This document shows, one piece after another, positions 7,145 through 16,424 of a DNA stretch of 64,000 bases. Below the pieces are notes generated by a model. It saw only the letters and a program-made list of their open reading frames with translations. It had not been told where the DNA came from and made no database searches. The stretch covers positions 62,001 through 126,000 of the forward strand of contig JALORP010000001.1 of NCBI GenBank assembly GCA_025458865.1, given 5' to 3'. How positions within the stretch are numbered: position 1 is the first letter of the stretch; every line of letters begins with the position of its first letter. Position numbers and translations under genes: made by a program. The stretch comes from Steroidobacteraceae bacterium (GTDB taxonomy: Bacteria; Pseudomonadota; Gammaproteobacteria; Steroidobacterales; Steroidobacteraceae).

Positions 7145-9736
7145 TCAGCGACGCGTGGTGCCGGGTGCCGGGCGGAAGGGCACGACCGCGTCATCCCTTC
7201 GCGTGGCTCCCGTCTCGACCGTGGCGCTCGCCCGCAGCTCCCGCACCCACGCGGCGCTGCGGTGCGCGAAATCGGGCACGTCGGCCGCCGGCATCGGCCG
7301 CGCGATCAGGAAACCCTGCGCCTGCAGCGTCCCGAAGCCGCAGAGCCACGCGAGCTGCTCGGTACGCTCGATGCCCTCGACGGTGACCTCGAGCCCGAGC
7401 GTGTGGCAGACGCCGATGATGGAACGCGCGATGGATTCGGTTCGCCGGCTGCCCGGCGCATCGGCCACGAGGCTGCGGTCCAGTTTCACCCGGCGCAGCG
7501 GCAGTCGGGACAGCGAGTTGATCGAGGAGTAGCCGGTGCCGAAATCGTCGAGCGCGAGCCCGATGCCGTTCCCGCGGACGCGGCGCAGCGCCTCGACGGT
7601 CGCAGGCGAGGTCTGGAACGCCGTCTCGGTCAACTCGAGCTCGATCGCCTCGCCCGGCAGGCGATGACGTTCGAGGACCTCGGACAGCCGATCCACGAAA
7701 CGATTGTCCAGCAGCTGGTGCACCGACACGTTGATCGCCACTCGGGCGTCGCTCAGGCCCCGGGCCCGCCAGTCGGCAACGGCAGCGGCGGCGGTGTCCA
7801 GCACCCACTCGCCAACCTCGATGATGAGCCCGGACTGCTCCGCGATCGCGATGAAATCGCCCGCCGGGATCGCGGGGCCGCCATCGCGGCGCCAGCGCAG
7901 CAAGGCCTCGAAAATGATGGCGCTTCCGTCGGGCAGCGATACCTGCGGCTGGAACTCCAGCGCCAGCTCGCTGGCGTCGAGCGCCCGTCGCAGCGACTGC
8001 TCGAGGCGGAACCGCTCCTCGGAGCCCTCCAGCATGGTTCGCGAGAACGTGGAAATCCGGTTGCGCCCAAGGGCCTTGGCGCGAAACAGCGCGGTGTCCG
8101 CGGCCCGCACGAGGCCCGCCGCGTCTGCGGCGTGCTCAGGCATCAGCGCGACGCCTACGCTCACGCTCACGAGAATCTCGCGGCCGCCAAGGGCGAGCGG
8201 AGCGCGAAAGCCATTGACGATGCTCTCGGCCATCGCAGTGCTGGACTGGGCCGTAGAGCTTTCCTCCATTGCGACGACGAACTCGTCGCCGCCGAGCCGC
8301 GCGATGAAGCGCCCCTCGCCGGCGATGAGCCTCAGGCGGCCGGCGATGGCCTTCAGGAGCTCGTCACCGGTGGCGTGGCCGAAGCTGTCGTTGATGACCT
8401 TGAAATTGTCGATGTCGAGCGCGATGAGGCCGAGACCGGCTCCGCGCCGGGCCGCGGAACGCGCCGCCCGTCGCAGGTGGTTGAACGCGAACCGGCGATT
8501 AGGCAGCCCGGTCAGCGGGTCGTGGTGCGCGAGAAAGGTCAGCTTCCGGGTGCGGGCCCTGACCCGGTCCTCGAGCTGCTGCTGCTGGCGCGCGACCTCC
8601 TGGTCCGCCGCCGAGAGCCGCTCGGCCATCTGGTTAAAGGCCTGTGCGAGCTCGTCCAGCTCGCGCGGCCCGCCGCTAGGCACCCGCATGTTACGGCCAC
8701 CGCGGGCGAAGGCGCGGGTCGCGCGCGTCAGCCGGCTGACGGGGCGCAACACGGCGAGCATCGTCAGCAGCGACACCAGCAGGGTCACGCCCAGCACCTG
8801 GAAGGTGAGGCGGCTGATGGCGCGCTCGGCCGAGCGCGCCGCGTCCTCCGCGCTGCCGGCGGCATCCGCCACGGCGCGGCTGGCCGGAGCGGCGAGCGCG
8901 GCGTCCAGGCGCTCGGGCAGCTGGCGCCCCGACTCGGAGAAGCGTGCGCGCAGCGCCTCGAGCGACGCATCGAGCCCCAGCACCTCCTGCTGCAGCCGCT
9001 CGGCCGTGCCGAGGTCTTCCTCGACGAGGTCGAGCCAGGCGCGGCCCGGCGAACGCGCCAGCTCTCCGCGGAACTCCGCGAGGGTGGCCCGGAAGTGGCG
9101 CGTCGCGGCACGCAGCTCCGTGTCCGGCGCCTCGGGTCCGGAGACGAGGTAACTGTTGAGCGCCGAACGCAGGCGGCCGAGCGCCAGCTCGAGCTCGGCA
9201 TAGACACGCCGTGAGTGCACCGGGTCGGGCAGTGTCGAGTCCGCGGCGAACGCCGTGGATATGCGCCGCGCGAGCCCGTCGAGCGACTCGCGTATGCCGT
9301 TCAGCGCCGCCTGGCGCTGCTCGCCGACGTCGATCAGCGACCAGGCGAGGCCGGCGTGGCCTCGCGCTTCCTCGCGAAGGCGCGCCACGTCGCGCGAGGC
9401 GCCCGGCTGAAGTTCGGCGTAGGCATCGAGGCTGCCGAACATCGCGGCCTCGGCCTCGGTCACGTTGATGCGGCTGGCTTCGGTCGGGCGGCGGACTTCG
9501 GCGAGCACCGCGCGGTCGAAGGCCAGCACGCGGTAGGTCAGCGCCTCGGCGGCACGCGCGAGCGGCACCTGGGCGGTCTGTGCGCGTCCCAGCGTGTCGA
9601 TGGCCGCCCGCATGTCGCGCTGCGCGGCGGCGTGCCCGAGCAGCAGCACGGCGGCGATCGCGGTGAAGCCGAGGCCGAGGCGCGCGGCGAAGCCGAGGCG
9701 CCGGCGGCGAGGCCGTTCTGCGGGTGTAGGGGCCAT
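7145..9736 (-). CDS. Membrane GGDEF-EAL protein (diguanylate cyclase/phosphodiesterase)
   Basis: An 863-residue inner-membrane regulator of cyclic di-GMP. Order: a transmembrane helix near 20-40, a periplasmic helical sensor to about 345, a second helix and HAMP, a short coiled coil, GGDEF (about 415-580) and EAL (about 590-845). The GGDEF active site is intact (LGGDEFVV). The EAL domain keeps EALLRW, INVSVHQL, ELTETAF, DDFGTG, KLDRS and QGFLIARP, so it should bind and perhaps cleave c-di-GMP. The ATG at 9736 is preferred over a GTG three codons earlier. selO follows directly. Confidence 0.92.
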   Translation of the reverse strand: MAPTPAERPRRRRLGFAARLGLGFTAIAAVLLLGHAAAQRDMRAAIDTLGRAQTAQVPLARAAEALTYRVLAFDRAVLAEVRRPTEASRINVTEAEAAMFGSLDAYAELQPGASRDVARLREEARGHAGLAWSLIDVGEQRQAALNGIRESLDGLARRISTAFAADSTLPDPVHSRRVYAELELALGRLRSALNSYLVSGPEAPDTELRAATRHFRATLAEFRGELARSPGRAWLDLVEEDLGTAERLQQEVLGLDASLEALRARFSESGRQLPERLDAALAAPASRAVADAAGSAEDAARSAERAISRLTFQVLGVTLLVSLLTMLAVLRPVSRLTRATRAFARGGRNMRVPSGGPRELDELAQAFNQMAERLSAADQEVARQQQQLEDRVRARTRKLTFLAHHDPLTGLPNRRFAFNHLRRAARSAARRGAGLGLIALDIDNFKVINDSFGHATGDELLKAIAGRLRLIAGEGRFIARLGGDEFVVAMEESSTAQSSTAMAESIVNGFRAPLALGGREILVSVSVGVALMPEHAADAAGLVRAADTALFRAKALGRNRISTFSRTMLEGSEERFRLEQSLRRALDASELALEFQPQVSLPDGSAIIFEALLRWRRDGGPAIPAGDFIAIAEQSGLIIEVGEWVLDTAAAAVADWRARGLSDARVAINVSVHQLLDNRFVDRLSEVLERHRLPGEAIELELTETAFQTSPATVEALRRVRGNGIGLALDDFGTGYSSINSLSRLPLRRVKLDRSLVADAPGSRRTESIARSIIGVCHTLGLEVTVEGIERTEQLAWLCGFGTLQAQGFLIARPMPAADVPDFAHRSAAWVRELRASATVETGATRRDDAVVPFRPAPGTTRR

Positions 9737-9811
9737 GAGCTGCACTGTAAGCCCCCGCGCCTCCCGGCAGAAGCCCGGGGTGTGGGGTTTGTGCGACGGC
9801 CCCGCCAGGCC

Positions 9812-10528
9812 CTAGCCAGTAAAGCGAGAAACGAGCGGCTGGTCCTGCGGAACCTCCGGCTGGAACTGCCGCGCATCAGCGAAGGCGGCGACGAAGGCTG
9901 GGCGCTTGGCCAGCCGCGACAGGTAGGCGCGGAACAGCTCGTCGCGGCACATCCCGTAGCCGCGCGCCCAGGTAACGCAGTGGCCGATGACGCAGTCCGC
10001 CGCGGTGAATGCATCACCGCAGATGAAGGACGAGCGCTCGAGGCGGCGGGCCAGCTGGGGCTCGACCTCGCCAGTGAACTTGGCCCGGTAGCGGGCGACC
10101 GTGCGCGGGTCGCGCTCGGAGATCGGCAGCACGTGCTCGTGGATTCGCACCTGCCAGAGCATCATGTCCGCCCAGCTGCCGCCGAAGTGCAGCATCTGCA
10201 GGTAGTCGGCGCGCTCCGGGGAAGCCGCGGGCGGCGGGGCGAGGCCCCTCTCCGGGTAGGCGTCGGCCAGGAACGCGACCATCGCGGCGCTTTCCAGCAT
10301 GACCTGCACACGGCCGTCATCCCAGGTGATCTCGAGGACGGGCACGCCATGATTCGGGTTGAGCCGCAGGAATTCCTCGCCGTACTGCACGCCGTCGTAC
10401 AGGCCGACCGTCTCCACCTCGAAGGCGTCCCCGACCGTTTCGTGCAACGCCCACTTCACCCGGGCGCTGCGGGTGGCGGGGTAGTGGTAGAGCTTCAGGC
10501 GGCTGATCTGCATCGAGGCCTCGATCAT
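9812..10528 (-). CDS. Glutathione S-transferase family protein
   Basis: A 238-residue cytosolic GST. Residues about 8-90 form the thioredoxin-like domain (KLYHYPATRSARVKWALHE, LNPNHGVPVLE with the cis-Pro, and the glutathione-binding VMLESAAMVAFLADAYP). The rest is the helical domain (FICGDAFTAADCVIGHCVTWA). It conjugates or reduces electrophiles with glutathione. A GGAGG seven bases upstream selects the ATG at 10528. It is divergent from the flavin oxidoreductase at 10609. Confidence 0.88.
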   Translation of the reverse strand: MIEASMQISRLKLYHYPATRSARVKWALHETVGDAFEVETVGLYDGVQYGEEFLRLNPNHGVPVLEITWDDGRVQVMLESAAMVAFLADAYPERGLAPPPAASPERADYLQMLHFGGSWADMMLWQVRIHEHVLPISERDPRTVARYRAKFTGEVEPQLARRLERSSFICGDAFTAADCVIGHCVTWARGYGMCRDELFRAYLSRLAKRPAFVAAFADARQFQPEVPQDQPLVSRFTG

Positions 10529-10608
10529 AGCCGACCTCCGCGGAGGTGCGGGCTGGCACAATGCCGGCTGCGGCGCCCGCCGTGACGCAAAGCCGGACCC
10601 TTGCCCAC

Positions 10609-11682
10609 ATGTCTCTATTCGATCCCCTGTCGTTTTCCCGCGGCCCCGTGCTCAGGAACCGCTTCGCGCTGGCTCCGCTCACCAACCTGCAGAGCCACGA
10701 CGACGGGCGTCTGTCCGAGGACGAGTTCCGCTGGCTCACCCTGCGCGCGAAGGGCGGCTTCGGGCTGGTGAGCACCTGCGCCGCGCACGTGCAGGCGCAG
10801 GGCCTGGGCTTTCGCGGCCAGCTGGGGATCTTCGCCGACGTTCACCTGGAGGGCCTGACCCGCCTCGCCGCCGCGATCAAGGCCGCCGGCAGCGTCGCGG
10901 TGGTTCAGCTCCACCACGCCGGGCGGCGCTCGCCGCCGGACCTGGTCGGCGGCCGGCCGGTTGCGCCGTCGGAGGATGCCGAGACCGGCGCGCGCGCGCT
11001 GTCCCTCGGCGAGGTCGAGCAGCTGGCGGAGGATTTCATCGCCGCGGCGCTGCGCGCCGAGCGCGCGGGCTTCGACGGCGTCGAGCTCCACGGTGCGCAC
11101 GGCTACGTCATTTGCCAGTTCCTGAGCCCGCAGTTCAACCGCCGCGACGACCGCTATGGCGGTACGCCCGACAACCGGGCCCGCCTGTTGCTCGACGTGA
11201 TCGCCGGCGTTCGCGCTCGCTGCCGGCCGGATTTCCTCGTCGGCGTCAGGCTCTCGCCCGAGCGTTTCGGTCTCGCGCTAGACGAGATGCAGGCGCTGGC
11301 CGGGCGGCTGATGCGGGAGGCCCAGATCGACTTCCTCGACCTGTCGCTGTGGGACGTGAACAAGGAGCCTGAGGAGGAAGCGCATCGCGGCCGCAAGCTG
11401 CTCGCCTGCTTCACCGGGCTCGATCGCGGCGAGGTGCGCCTCGGTGCGGCCGGCAGGATCGACAGCGGCCCGGCGGCGGCGCGGGCGCTGGCCGAGGGCC
11501 TCGACTTCGTCATCGTCGGGCGCGCCGCAATCCTCCACCACGACTTCCCGCAGCGCGTCCGGGCCGACCCGTCGTTCATGCCGGTGCCGACGCCGGTTTC
11601 GGCCGGCTACCTGCGCGACGAGGGCCTCGGCGAGGCTTTCATCGACTACATGCGGACCTGGGAGGGCTTCGTCAGCGCCTAG
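10609..11682 (+). CDS. NADH:flavin oxidoreductase (Old Yellow Enzyme family)
   Basis: A 357-residue FMN-dependent TIM-barrel enzyme. It shows the family's FMN contact (FALAPLTNLQSH), the HHAGRRS segment, the active-site pair in ELHGAHGYVICQFLSP with FNRRDDRYGG, and the phosphate-binding end (LDFVIVGRAAI). These enzymes reduce activated C=C bonds of enones or similar compounds with NAD(P)H. The ATG at 10609 (MSLFDPLSF) matches the family start; an ATG at 10561 would add 16 residues. The end overlaps the convergent small gene by 11 bases. Confidence 0.9.
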   Translation: MSLFDPLSFSRGPVLRNRFALAPLTNLQSHDDGRLSEDEFRWLTLRAKGGFGLVSTCAAHVQAQGLGFRGQLGIFADVHLEGLTRLAAAIKAAGSVAVVQLHHAGRRSPPDLVGGRPVAPSEDAETGARALSLGEVEQLAEDFIAAALRAERAGFDGVELHGAHGYVICQFLSPQFNRRDDRYGGTPDNRARLLLDVIAGVRARCRPDFLVGVRLSPERFGLALDEMQALAGRLMREAQIDFLDLSLWDVNKEPEEEAHRGRKLLACFTGLDRGEVRLGAAGRIDSGPAAARALAEGLDFVIVGRAAILHHDFPQRVRADPSFMPVPTPVSAGYLRDEGLGEAFIDYMRTWEGFVSA

Positions 11683-11902
11683 GGTATTCGCGGTTTCGCC
11701 GCTGCGCGCACAGGTCGCACAGCAGGTCGCCGTCCACCCAGTGGTGGCTGGTGGTCGTGCCGTCCGCAAGCCTCGCCCAGTCGCCGAACCCTTCCACGCC
11801 GGGATCGCCGACGCGCACGTGGAACCTGCAGCGAGGATTGCTGCAGAAGAATTCGCTGGAGCCCCGTACGGGCGGGGCGAAGTGCAGGGGCTCGGCGGCC
11901 AT
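11672..11902 (-). CDS. Small putative zinc-binding protein
   Basis: A 76-residue protein with four Cys in two groups (CSNPRC around 20 and CDLC around 62) and several His between, a plausible single zinc site. No family is recognised. Its tail overlaps the end of the flavin oxidoreductase gene by 11 bases in convergent orientation. Support is only codon-like composition and the spaced Cys pairs. Confidence 0.5.
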   Translation of the reverse strand: MAAEPLHFAPPVRGSSEFFCSNPRCRFHVRVGDPGVEGFGDWARLADGTTTSHHWVDGDLLCDLCAQRRNREYPRR

Positions 11903-11958
11903 CGTCGTCTCTGGGGTCGGAGCCCGAGACTACGCCACGCGATCCGCGATGTGCACCC

Positions 11959-11968
11959 GTGTTAACAC
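11959..11968. promoter_or_regulatory. Palindrome GTGTTAACAC in a divergent promoter region
   Basis: A perfect 10-bp palindrome lies in the 183-base gap between the small zinc-binding gene (minus) and the M14 peptidase gene (plus), about 115 bases before the latter. It is AT-centred in very GC-rich surroundings, as a repressor site might be. No matching regulator is known in the window. Confidence 0.25.
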
Positions 11969-12085
11969 CTGTTGCAGACCGAGGCCACCGCAGGCGGGCT
12001 CTCGATGGCGCCACGGGCTTGACCGCGGCGCTGCGGCGACGGCTAATAGCGCCCCTGATCGGCCGGTCCGGAATCGAGGTGCAGC

Positions 12086-14875
12086 GTGGCGATGACGAGG
12101 CGATGGGTCGGTGTGCTGGCGGGCGCGATGCTCCTGCCGATGGCTTCGCTGCCGTCGACGAGCGCGGCGCGGCCGCCGCTGCCGGGCGACCCGGCGTCCG
12201 CGCGCGTGTCCTGGCCCGATGCGGACTATGATCCGTCGATTCCGACCGCCGAAGCTGTCCTCGGCTTCGAGATCGGCAGCGAGCTCGCGCGTCACGCCGA
12301 GGTGCGGCGCTACTTCGACGCGCTGGCTTCCGCGGCGCCGGACCGCGTGCGTCTGTTCGAAATCGGCGAGAGCTGGCAGGGACGCGGACTGTTCTACGCC
12401 GCGATCGGCAGCCCGGCCAGCATTGCGCGCCTCGAGCAGATCCGCACCGGCATGGCCCGGCTCGCGGACCCGCGCGGCCTCGCGCCCGACGAGCCCGCGC
12501 AGCTCGTGGCAAGCCTGCCCGCGATCGTCTGGCTGGCCTACTCGGTCCATGGCAACGAGCCCGGCACCACCGACGCGGCGCTCAAGACGGCCTACCACCT
12601 GCTGGCGAGCCGGGGCGACGCACGTGTGGCGCGCATGCGCGAGGAAACGCTGGTGCTGATCGCGCCGCTGCAGAACCCCGACGGCCGCGAGCGTTTCATC
12701 GAGAGCACCCGCGCCGGCCGAGGCCTCGAGCCGGACCCGAGCCCGCTCTCGGCCGAGCGCGACGAGCCCTGGCCGGGCGGGCGGTCGAACCACTACCTGT
12801 TCGACATGAACCGCGACTGGTTCACCCAGACCCAGCCTGAGATCCGCGCGCATGCGGCCGCGCTGCTGATGTGGAACCCGGTCGTGGTCGTGGACGTGCA
12901 CGAGATGGGGACGGACCGCACCTACTTCTTCCCGCCCGAGGCGGACCCCTTCAACCCGCACCTGACGGCCGCCCAGCTCGCCAACACCGAGCTGGTCGGC
13001 CGTAACAACGCGGCCTGGTTCGATCGCTTCGGCCTGCGCTACTTCACGCGCGAGGTCTACGACGGCTTCTTCCCGGGCTACGGCAGCGGCTGGCCGAACT
13101 ACCACGGCGCGAGCGCCATGGTGTACGAGCAGGCCTCCTCGCGCGGCCTCGTGGCGCGCCGCTCGGACGGATCGATCCTGCGCTTCGCGGACACGGTGCA
13201 GAGCCAGTTCATTGCCTCCCTCTCGGCCATCGAGGTCGCGGCGAATAACCGCGAGAAGTTCCTCCGCGACTTCGCCGATTACCGCGCGAGCGCGGTGGCC
13301 GAGGGCCGGCGCGAGCCGGTGAAGGCCTACGTCCTGTCGGCGGAGTCCGATGCCGACATGGCGGCCCGGCTCGCCGTGACGCTGGCGCGCAACGGCATCG
13401 AGGTCGGCCGCGCCGACTCGGCCTTCCAGGCCTGCGGTCGCCGCTTCCCGGCGGGCAGCTTCGTCGTTTCCGCGGCGCAGCCGGCAAAGCGCCTGGTGCG
13501 CACGCTGCTCGACGAGAAGACGCCGATGGACCCGGCCTTCCTGAAGAAGCAGGCGGAGCGCGTCTCGCGCGGCCTGCCGGACCAGATCTACGACGTGACG
13601 GCCTGGTCGCTGCCGCTCATGTTCAACGTGCCGGCCTTCAACTGTTCGTCGCTGCCGAACGTCGCGACCGCGCCGGTCGCGCCCGACTGGCAGCCGGCGG
13701 GACGAGTCGTCAATCCTGGCGCGCGCGTGGCCTTCCTCGTGCCCTGGGGAAACACGGCGTCGGCGCGCTTCCTGGCGGCGGCGCTGCGGTCGGGAATCAC
13801 GGTTCATTCGTCGAACAAGCCGTTCACCGCGGGCGGAGCCGCGTACCCGGCCGGCTCGCTGGTGATCCCCGTGGCGGGCACTGCCGGCCTCACCGCGCGG
13901 CTCGAGGCGCTGGCGGCGGAAAGCGGCGCCACGGTGACAGGGGTCGACGACGGCTGGGTCAGCGACGGCCCTGGCTTCGGCTCGCCGAGCGTGCTGTTCA
14001 TGCCTACGCCGCGCGTCGGCTTGCTGTGGGACGAGCCGACCGATCGCGGTTCCGCCGGTAGTGCCCGCTTCGTTCTCGAGCGCCAGTTTGGATATCCGGT
14101 CACGCCCATCAGGACCCGGCGCATCGCGAGTGCTTCGCTGGACGGTTTCGACGTGATCATCGTGCCGGGCGAGGGTGGCAGCTATCGGTCTACGCTCGGC
14201 AAGTCGGGCGCGGAGAACCTGAAGGATTGGGTTTCGCGGGGCGGCGTGCTCGTGGCGCTCGGCAGCGGGACGCGCCTGCTGGCCGACCCCGATGTCGACC
14301 TGCTGCCCATCCGGCTCGAGGACGGTGTGTTCGACCCGGAGGAGGGCGAAGCCGGGGAGAAGGGTGGCAAGGGAAGCGAGCCAGGCAAGGACGACGATGC
14401 GGATGACGGCCGCGTGCCGGGCACGATTCTCGCGACCGAGGCCGACCTCGAGAAGGCCACGCGGCCCGACAAGGAGCCGCCGCGCGTCGTTGCCGGCGTG
14501 CTGGCCGAGGCTCTCATCGCCGATCCGGAACACTGGCTGGCCGCGGGCGTGTCGCCGAAGCTCAATGTGCTGGTGACCGGCAACGACATCTACAGCCCCG
14601 CCCGCCAGAACGCGGCCGACACGGTCGTGCGCTTCGCCGGCCCGGATGCGGTCCTGAAATCCGGGGTGCTTTGGGAGGACAGCGGCAGGCAGCTCGCCTT
14701 CAAGCCCTTCGTGGTGTCACGCAAGCATGGTCGCGGGCTTGCCATCGGCTTCACCGCCGACCCGAATTTCCGCGCACATCTCGCGGGACTCAACCTCGTG
14801 TTCGTGAACGCCATCTTCCGCGGTGCGGCGGCCGTCTACGATGCGAACCGCACGCGCCAGTCGGAAGAGACCTAG
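12086..14875 (+). CDS. Exported M14 family zinc carboxypeptidase-like protein
   Basis: A large (929-residue) periplasmic or secreted metallopeptidase. A signal peptide (ending about STSA) precedes the M14 domain (about 60-380) with zinc ligands in SVHGNEPG and DVHEMG and the substrate-side FDMNRDWF segment. The C-terminal half (about 400-900) is the extra region found in this big M14 group and contains a glutamine-amidotransferase-like stretch (DVIIVPGEGG). It likely trims peptides outside the cytoplasm. A GTG at 12086 has GAGG six bases upstream; the ATG at 12092 is an equal alternative. Confidence 0.88.
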   Translation: MAMTRRWVGVLAGAMLLPMASLPSTSAARPPLPGDPASARVSWPDADYDPSIPTAEAVLGFEIGSELARHAEVRRYFDALASAAPDRVRLFEIGESWQGRGLFYAAIGSPASIARLEQIRTGMARLADPRGLAPDEPAQLVASLPAIVWLAYSVHGNEPGTTDAALKTAYHLLASRGDARVARMREETLVLIAPLQNPDGRERFIESTRAGRGLEPDPSPLSAERDEPWPGGRSNHYLFDMNRDWFTQTQPEIRAHAAALLMWNPVVVVDVHEMGTDRTYFFPPEADPFNPHLTAAQLANTELVGRNNAAWFDRFGLRYFTREVYDGFFPGYGSGWPNYHGASAMVYEQASSRGLVARRSDGSILRFADTVQSQFIASLSAIEVAANNREKFLRDFADYRASAVAEGRREPVKAYVLSAESDADMAARLAVTLARNGIEVGRADSAFQACGRRFPAGSFVVSAAQPAKRLVRTLLDEKTPMDPAFLKKQAERVSRGLPDQIYDVTAWSLPLMFNVPAFNCSSLPNVATAPVAPDWQPAGRVVNPGARVAFLVPWGNTASARFLAAALRSGITVHSSNKPFTAGGAAYPAGSLVIPVAGTAGLTARLEALAAESGATVTGVDDGWVSDGPGFGSPSVLFMPTPRVGLLWDEPTDRGSAGSARFVLERQFGYPVTPIRTRRIASASLDGFDVIIVPGEGGSYRSTLGKSGAENLKDWVSRGGVLVALGSGTRLLADPDVDLLPIRLEDGVFDPEEGEAGEKGGKGSEPGKDDDADDGRVPGTILATEADLEKATRPDKEPPRVVAGVLAEALIADPEHWLAAGVSPKLNVLVTGNDIYSPARQNAADTVVRFAGPDAVLKSGVLWEDSGRQLAFKPFVVSRKHGRGLAIGFTADPNFRAHLAGLNLVFVNAIFRGAAAVYDANRTRQSEET

Positions 14876-14903
14876 GAGTTCCGCCGATGCGCGAGTTGTC
14901 ACG

Positions 14904-15596
14904 GTGAGCACTGCCGGCCCGCTCGACCTCGCCGGCCGGCGCGTCCTCGTGACGCAGGGCAGTGAGTTCATGGGCCCCGCGCTTTGCGAGGTTTTCGCCG
15001 AGCTCGGCGCGGCCGTGATTGCGGACGACCGGCCGCTGCTGGACCCGCAGGCGCCCGCGGCGCTCGTGGCCGGCGCCGGGCACGTCGATGTGCTGGTCGC
15101 CAATCTTGCGCTGCCTGCGCCGTCCACGCCGGTGGCCCAGGTCACGGATGCGGAGTGGGCGCAGGTGTTCGAGCATCTCGTGCACCCGCTGCCGCGGCTC
15201 GTGCGCGCGGTGCTGCCGCAGATGACTGCGCGCCGCTCGGGCAGGATCGTCGTCATGGGCAGCGCCTCGGCGCTGCGCGGCATGAAGCGCGCCTCGACCT
15301 ACAGCGCGGCCCGCGGCGCGCAGCTTGCCTATGTGCAGGCGGCAGGCGTCGAGCTGGCTCCGCTCGGCATCCGCCTGAATGCCATCGCGCAGAACTTCGT
15401 GGACAACCCGACCTACTTCCCGCCCGAGGTGCAGGCGAACCAGGCGTTCCAGGAGCGCCTGAGGCGCGAGGTGCCCCTCGGCCGGCTCGTGTCGCCGCGC
15501 GAGGATGCGCTCTTCGCGGCCTACCTGTGCAGCGATGCGGCGGACTGCTTCGTCGGGCAGGTGTTCCCGGTGTGCGGCGGCTGGGCGCCGCGCTGA
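14904..15596 (+). CDS. Halohydrin dehalogenase (SDR-derived, HheC-like)
   Basis: A 230-residue protein of SDR fold lacking the usual features: there is no TGxxxGIG cofactor loop and no YxxxK. Instead it has the two diagnostic motifs of halohydrin dehalogenases: T17-X4-F22-X-G24 (halide pocket, in VTQGSEFMG) and S120-X12-Y133-X3-R137 (in GSAS...STYSAAR). The family turns vicinal haloalcohols into epoxides with release of halide, and opens epoxides with anions such as azide or cyanide, without NAD(P). A further match to HheC is N-x-x-D-N-P-T-Y-F-P-P-E near residue 165. A GTG start gives the family's normal length. The alpha/beta hydrolase at 15639 follows and could act in the same pathway. Confidence 0.85.
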   Translation: MSTAGPLDLAGRRVLVTQGSEFMGPALCEVFAELGAAVIADDRPLLDPQAPAALVAGAGHVDVLVANLALPAPSTPVAQVTDAEWAQVFEHLVHPLPRLVRAVLPQMTARRSGRIVVMGSASALRGMKRASTYSAARGAQLAYVQAAGVELAPLGIRLNAIAQNFVDNPTYFPPEVQANQAFQERLRREVPLGRLVSPREDALFAAYLCSDAADCFVGQVFPVCGGWAPR

Positions 15597-15638
15597 GCCG
15601 GCGTGTTCACGCACGATGGCGCCCTGTGCGGGAGGACG

Positions 15639-16424
15639 ATGGTGAAGAGGCGCTTTTGCGACACGAGCATGGGCCAGGTTCATGTCGTGACGGCGGGCGA
15701 GGCGCCCGGCACGCCGCTGCTGCTGCTGCACCAGACGCCGCGGTCGGTCGATGAGTTCGCCGAGGTCATCCCGCTGCTGGCCCGGTCGCGGCGCATGATC
15801 GCGGTGGACATGCCGGGCTATGGCTGCTCGGACCCGGTGCCGGGGCAGCCGGCCATCGAGGACTACGCCCGCGCCGATCTCGAGGTGCTCGACGCCCTCG
15901 GGGTGGAGCGCGCCATCGTCGTCGGTCACCACACCGGCGCGGTCATCGCGGTGGAGCTGGCCGCGATGGCGCCCACGCGCATCGAGCGCGTGGTCATGTC
16001 CGGGCCGGTGTATATGGATGCCGCGGGCCGGGCCGAGATCGCGCAGTTCTTCAAGCAGTGGCACGTCGCGGCCGACGGCAGCCACTTGCTCGACAAGTGG
16101 ACCAAGATGTACGCCTGGCTGCCGCGGGCCGACCTGGTGCAGCGCTTCGTCGTGGACCTCTTCCGCGCCGGCAAGCTGTCCGAGCAGGGGCACTTCGCGG
16201 TGGCCGGGTACCACATGGAAGATCGCCTGCCGCTCGTGCGCTGCCCGGCGCTACTGCTCTATTCGGAGCGCGACCCGTTCGCCACGCCGGCGCGCGCCGA
16301 GCCGTTGCGGCAGGCTTTCCGGCCGAACCGGGAAGTCACGCTGGACGCGGGCGTGTTCGTCGCCAACGAGGCGCCGGAGGCGTTCGCCCGCGCGGTGCTC
16401 GACTATGTCGAGGGGGAGCCCTGA
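15639..16424 (+). CDS. Alpha/beta-hydrolase-fold protein with altered catalytic triad
   Basis: A 261-residue alpha/beta-hydrolase. The fold markers are clear (LLLLHQTPRS oxyanion region, VDMPGYGCSD, LLYSERDPF acid). The nucleophile elbow at 96-100 reads GHHTG, with His98 where Ser, Asp or Cys is expected, and the C-terminal block reads GVFVANEAPEAF where a catalytic His normally stands. It may therefore work by different chemistry or bind rather than hydrolyse. GGAGG lies just before the ATG at 15639. It follows the halohydrin dehalogenase by 42 bases on the same strand. Confidence 0.8.
   Translation: MVKRRFCDTSMGQVHVVTAGEAPGTPLLLLHQTPRSVDEFAEVIPLLARSRRMIAVDMPGYGCSDPVPGQPAIEDYARADLEVLDALGVERAIVVGHHTGAVIAVELAAMAPTRIERVVMSGPVYMDAAGRAEIAQFFKQWHVAADGSHLLDKWTKMYAWLPRADLVQRFVVDLFRAGKLSEQGHFAVAGYHMEDRLPLVRCPALLLYSERDPFATPARAEPLRQAFRPNREVTLDAGVFVANEAPEAFARAVLDYVEGEP

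Noticed and set aside
5840-9214. Very long open frame (1124 codons) on the plus strand
   Set aside because: It lies antisense to selO and the GGDEF-EAL gene, both with clear domains. Its Arg/Gly/Ala-rich translation shows no domain and is typical of the shadow frame in GC-rich DNA.
11930-14533. 867-codon minus-strand frame
   Set aside because: It is antisense to the M14 peptidase gene, which has a signal peptide and zinc motifs.
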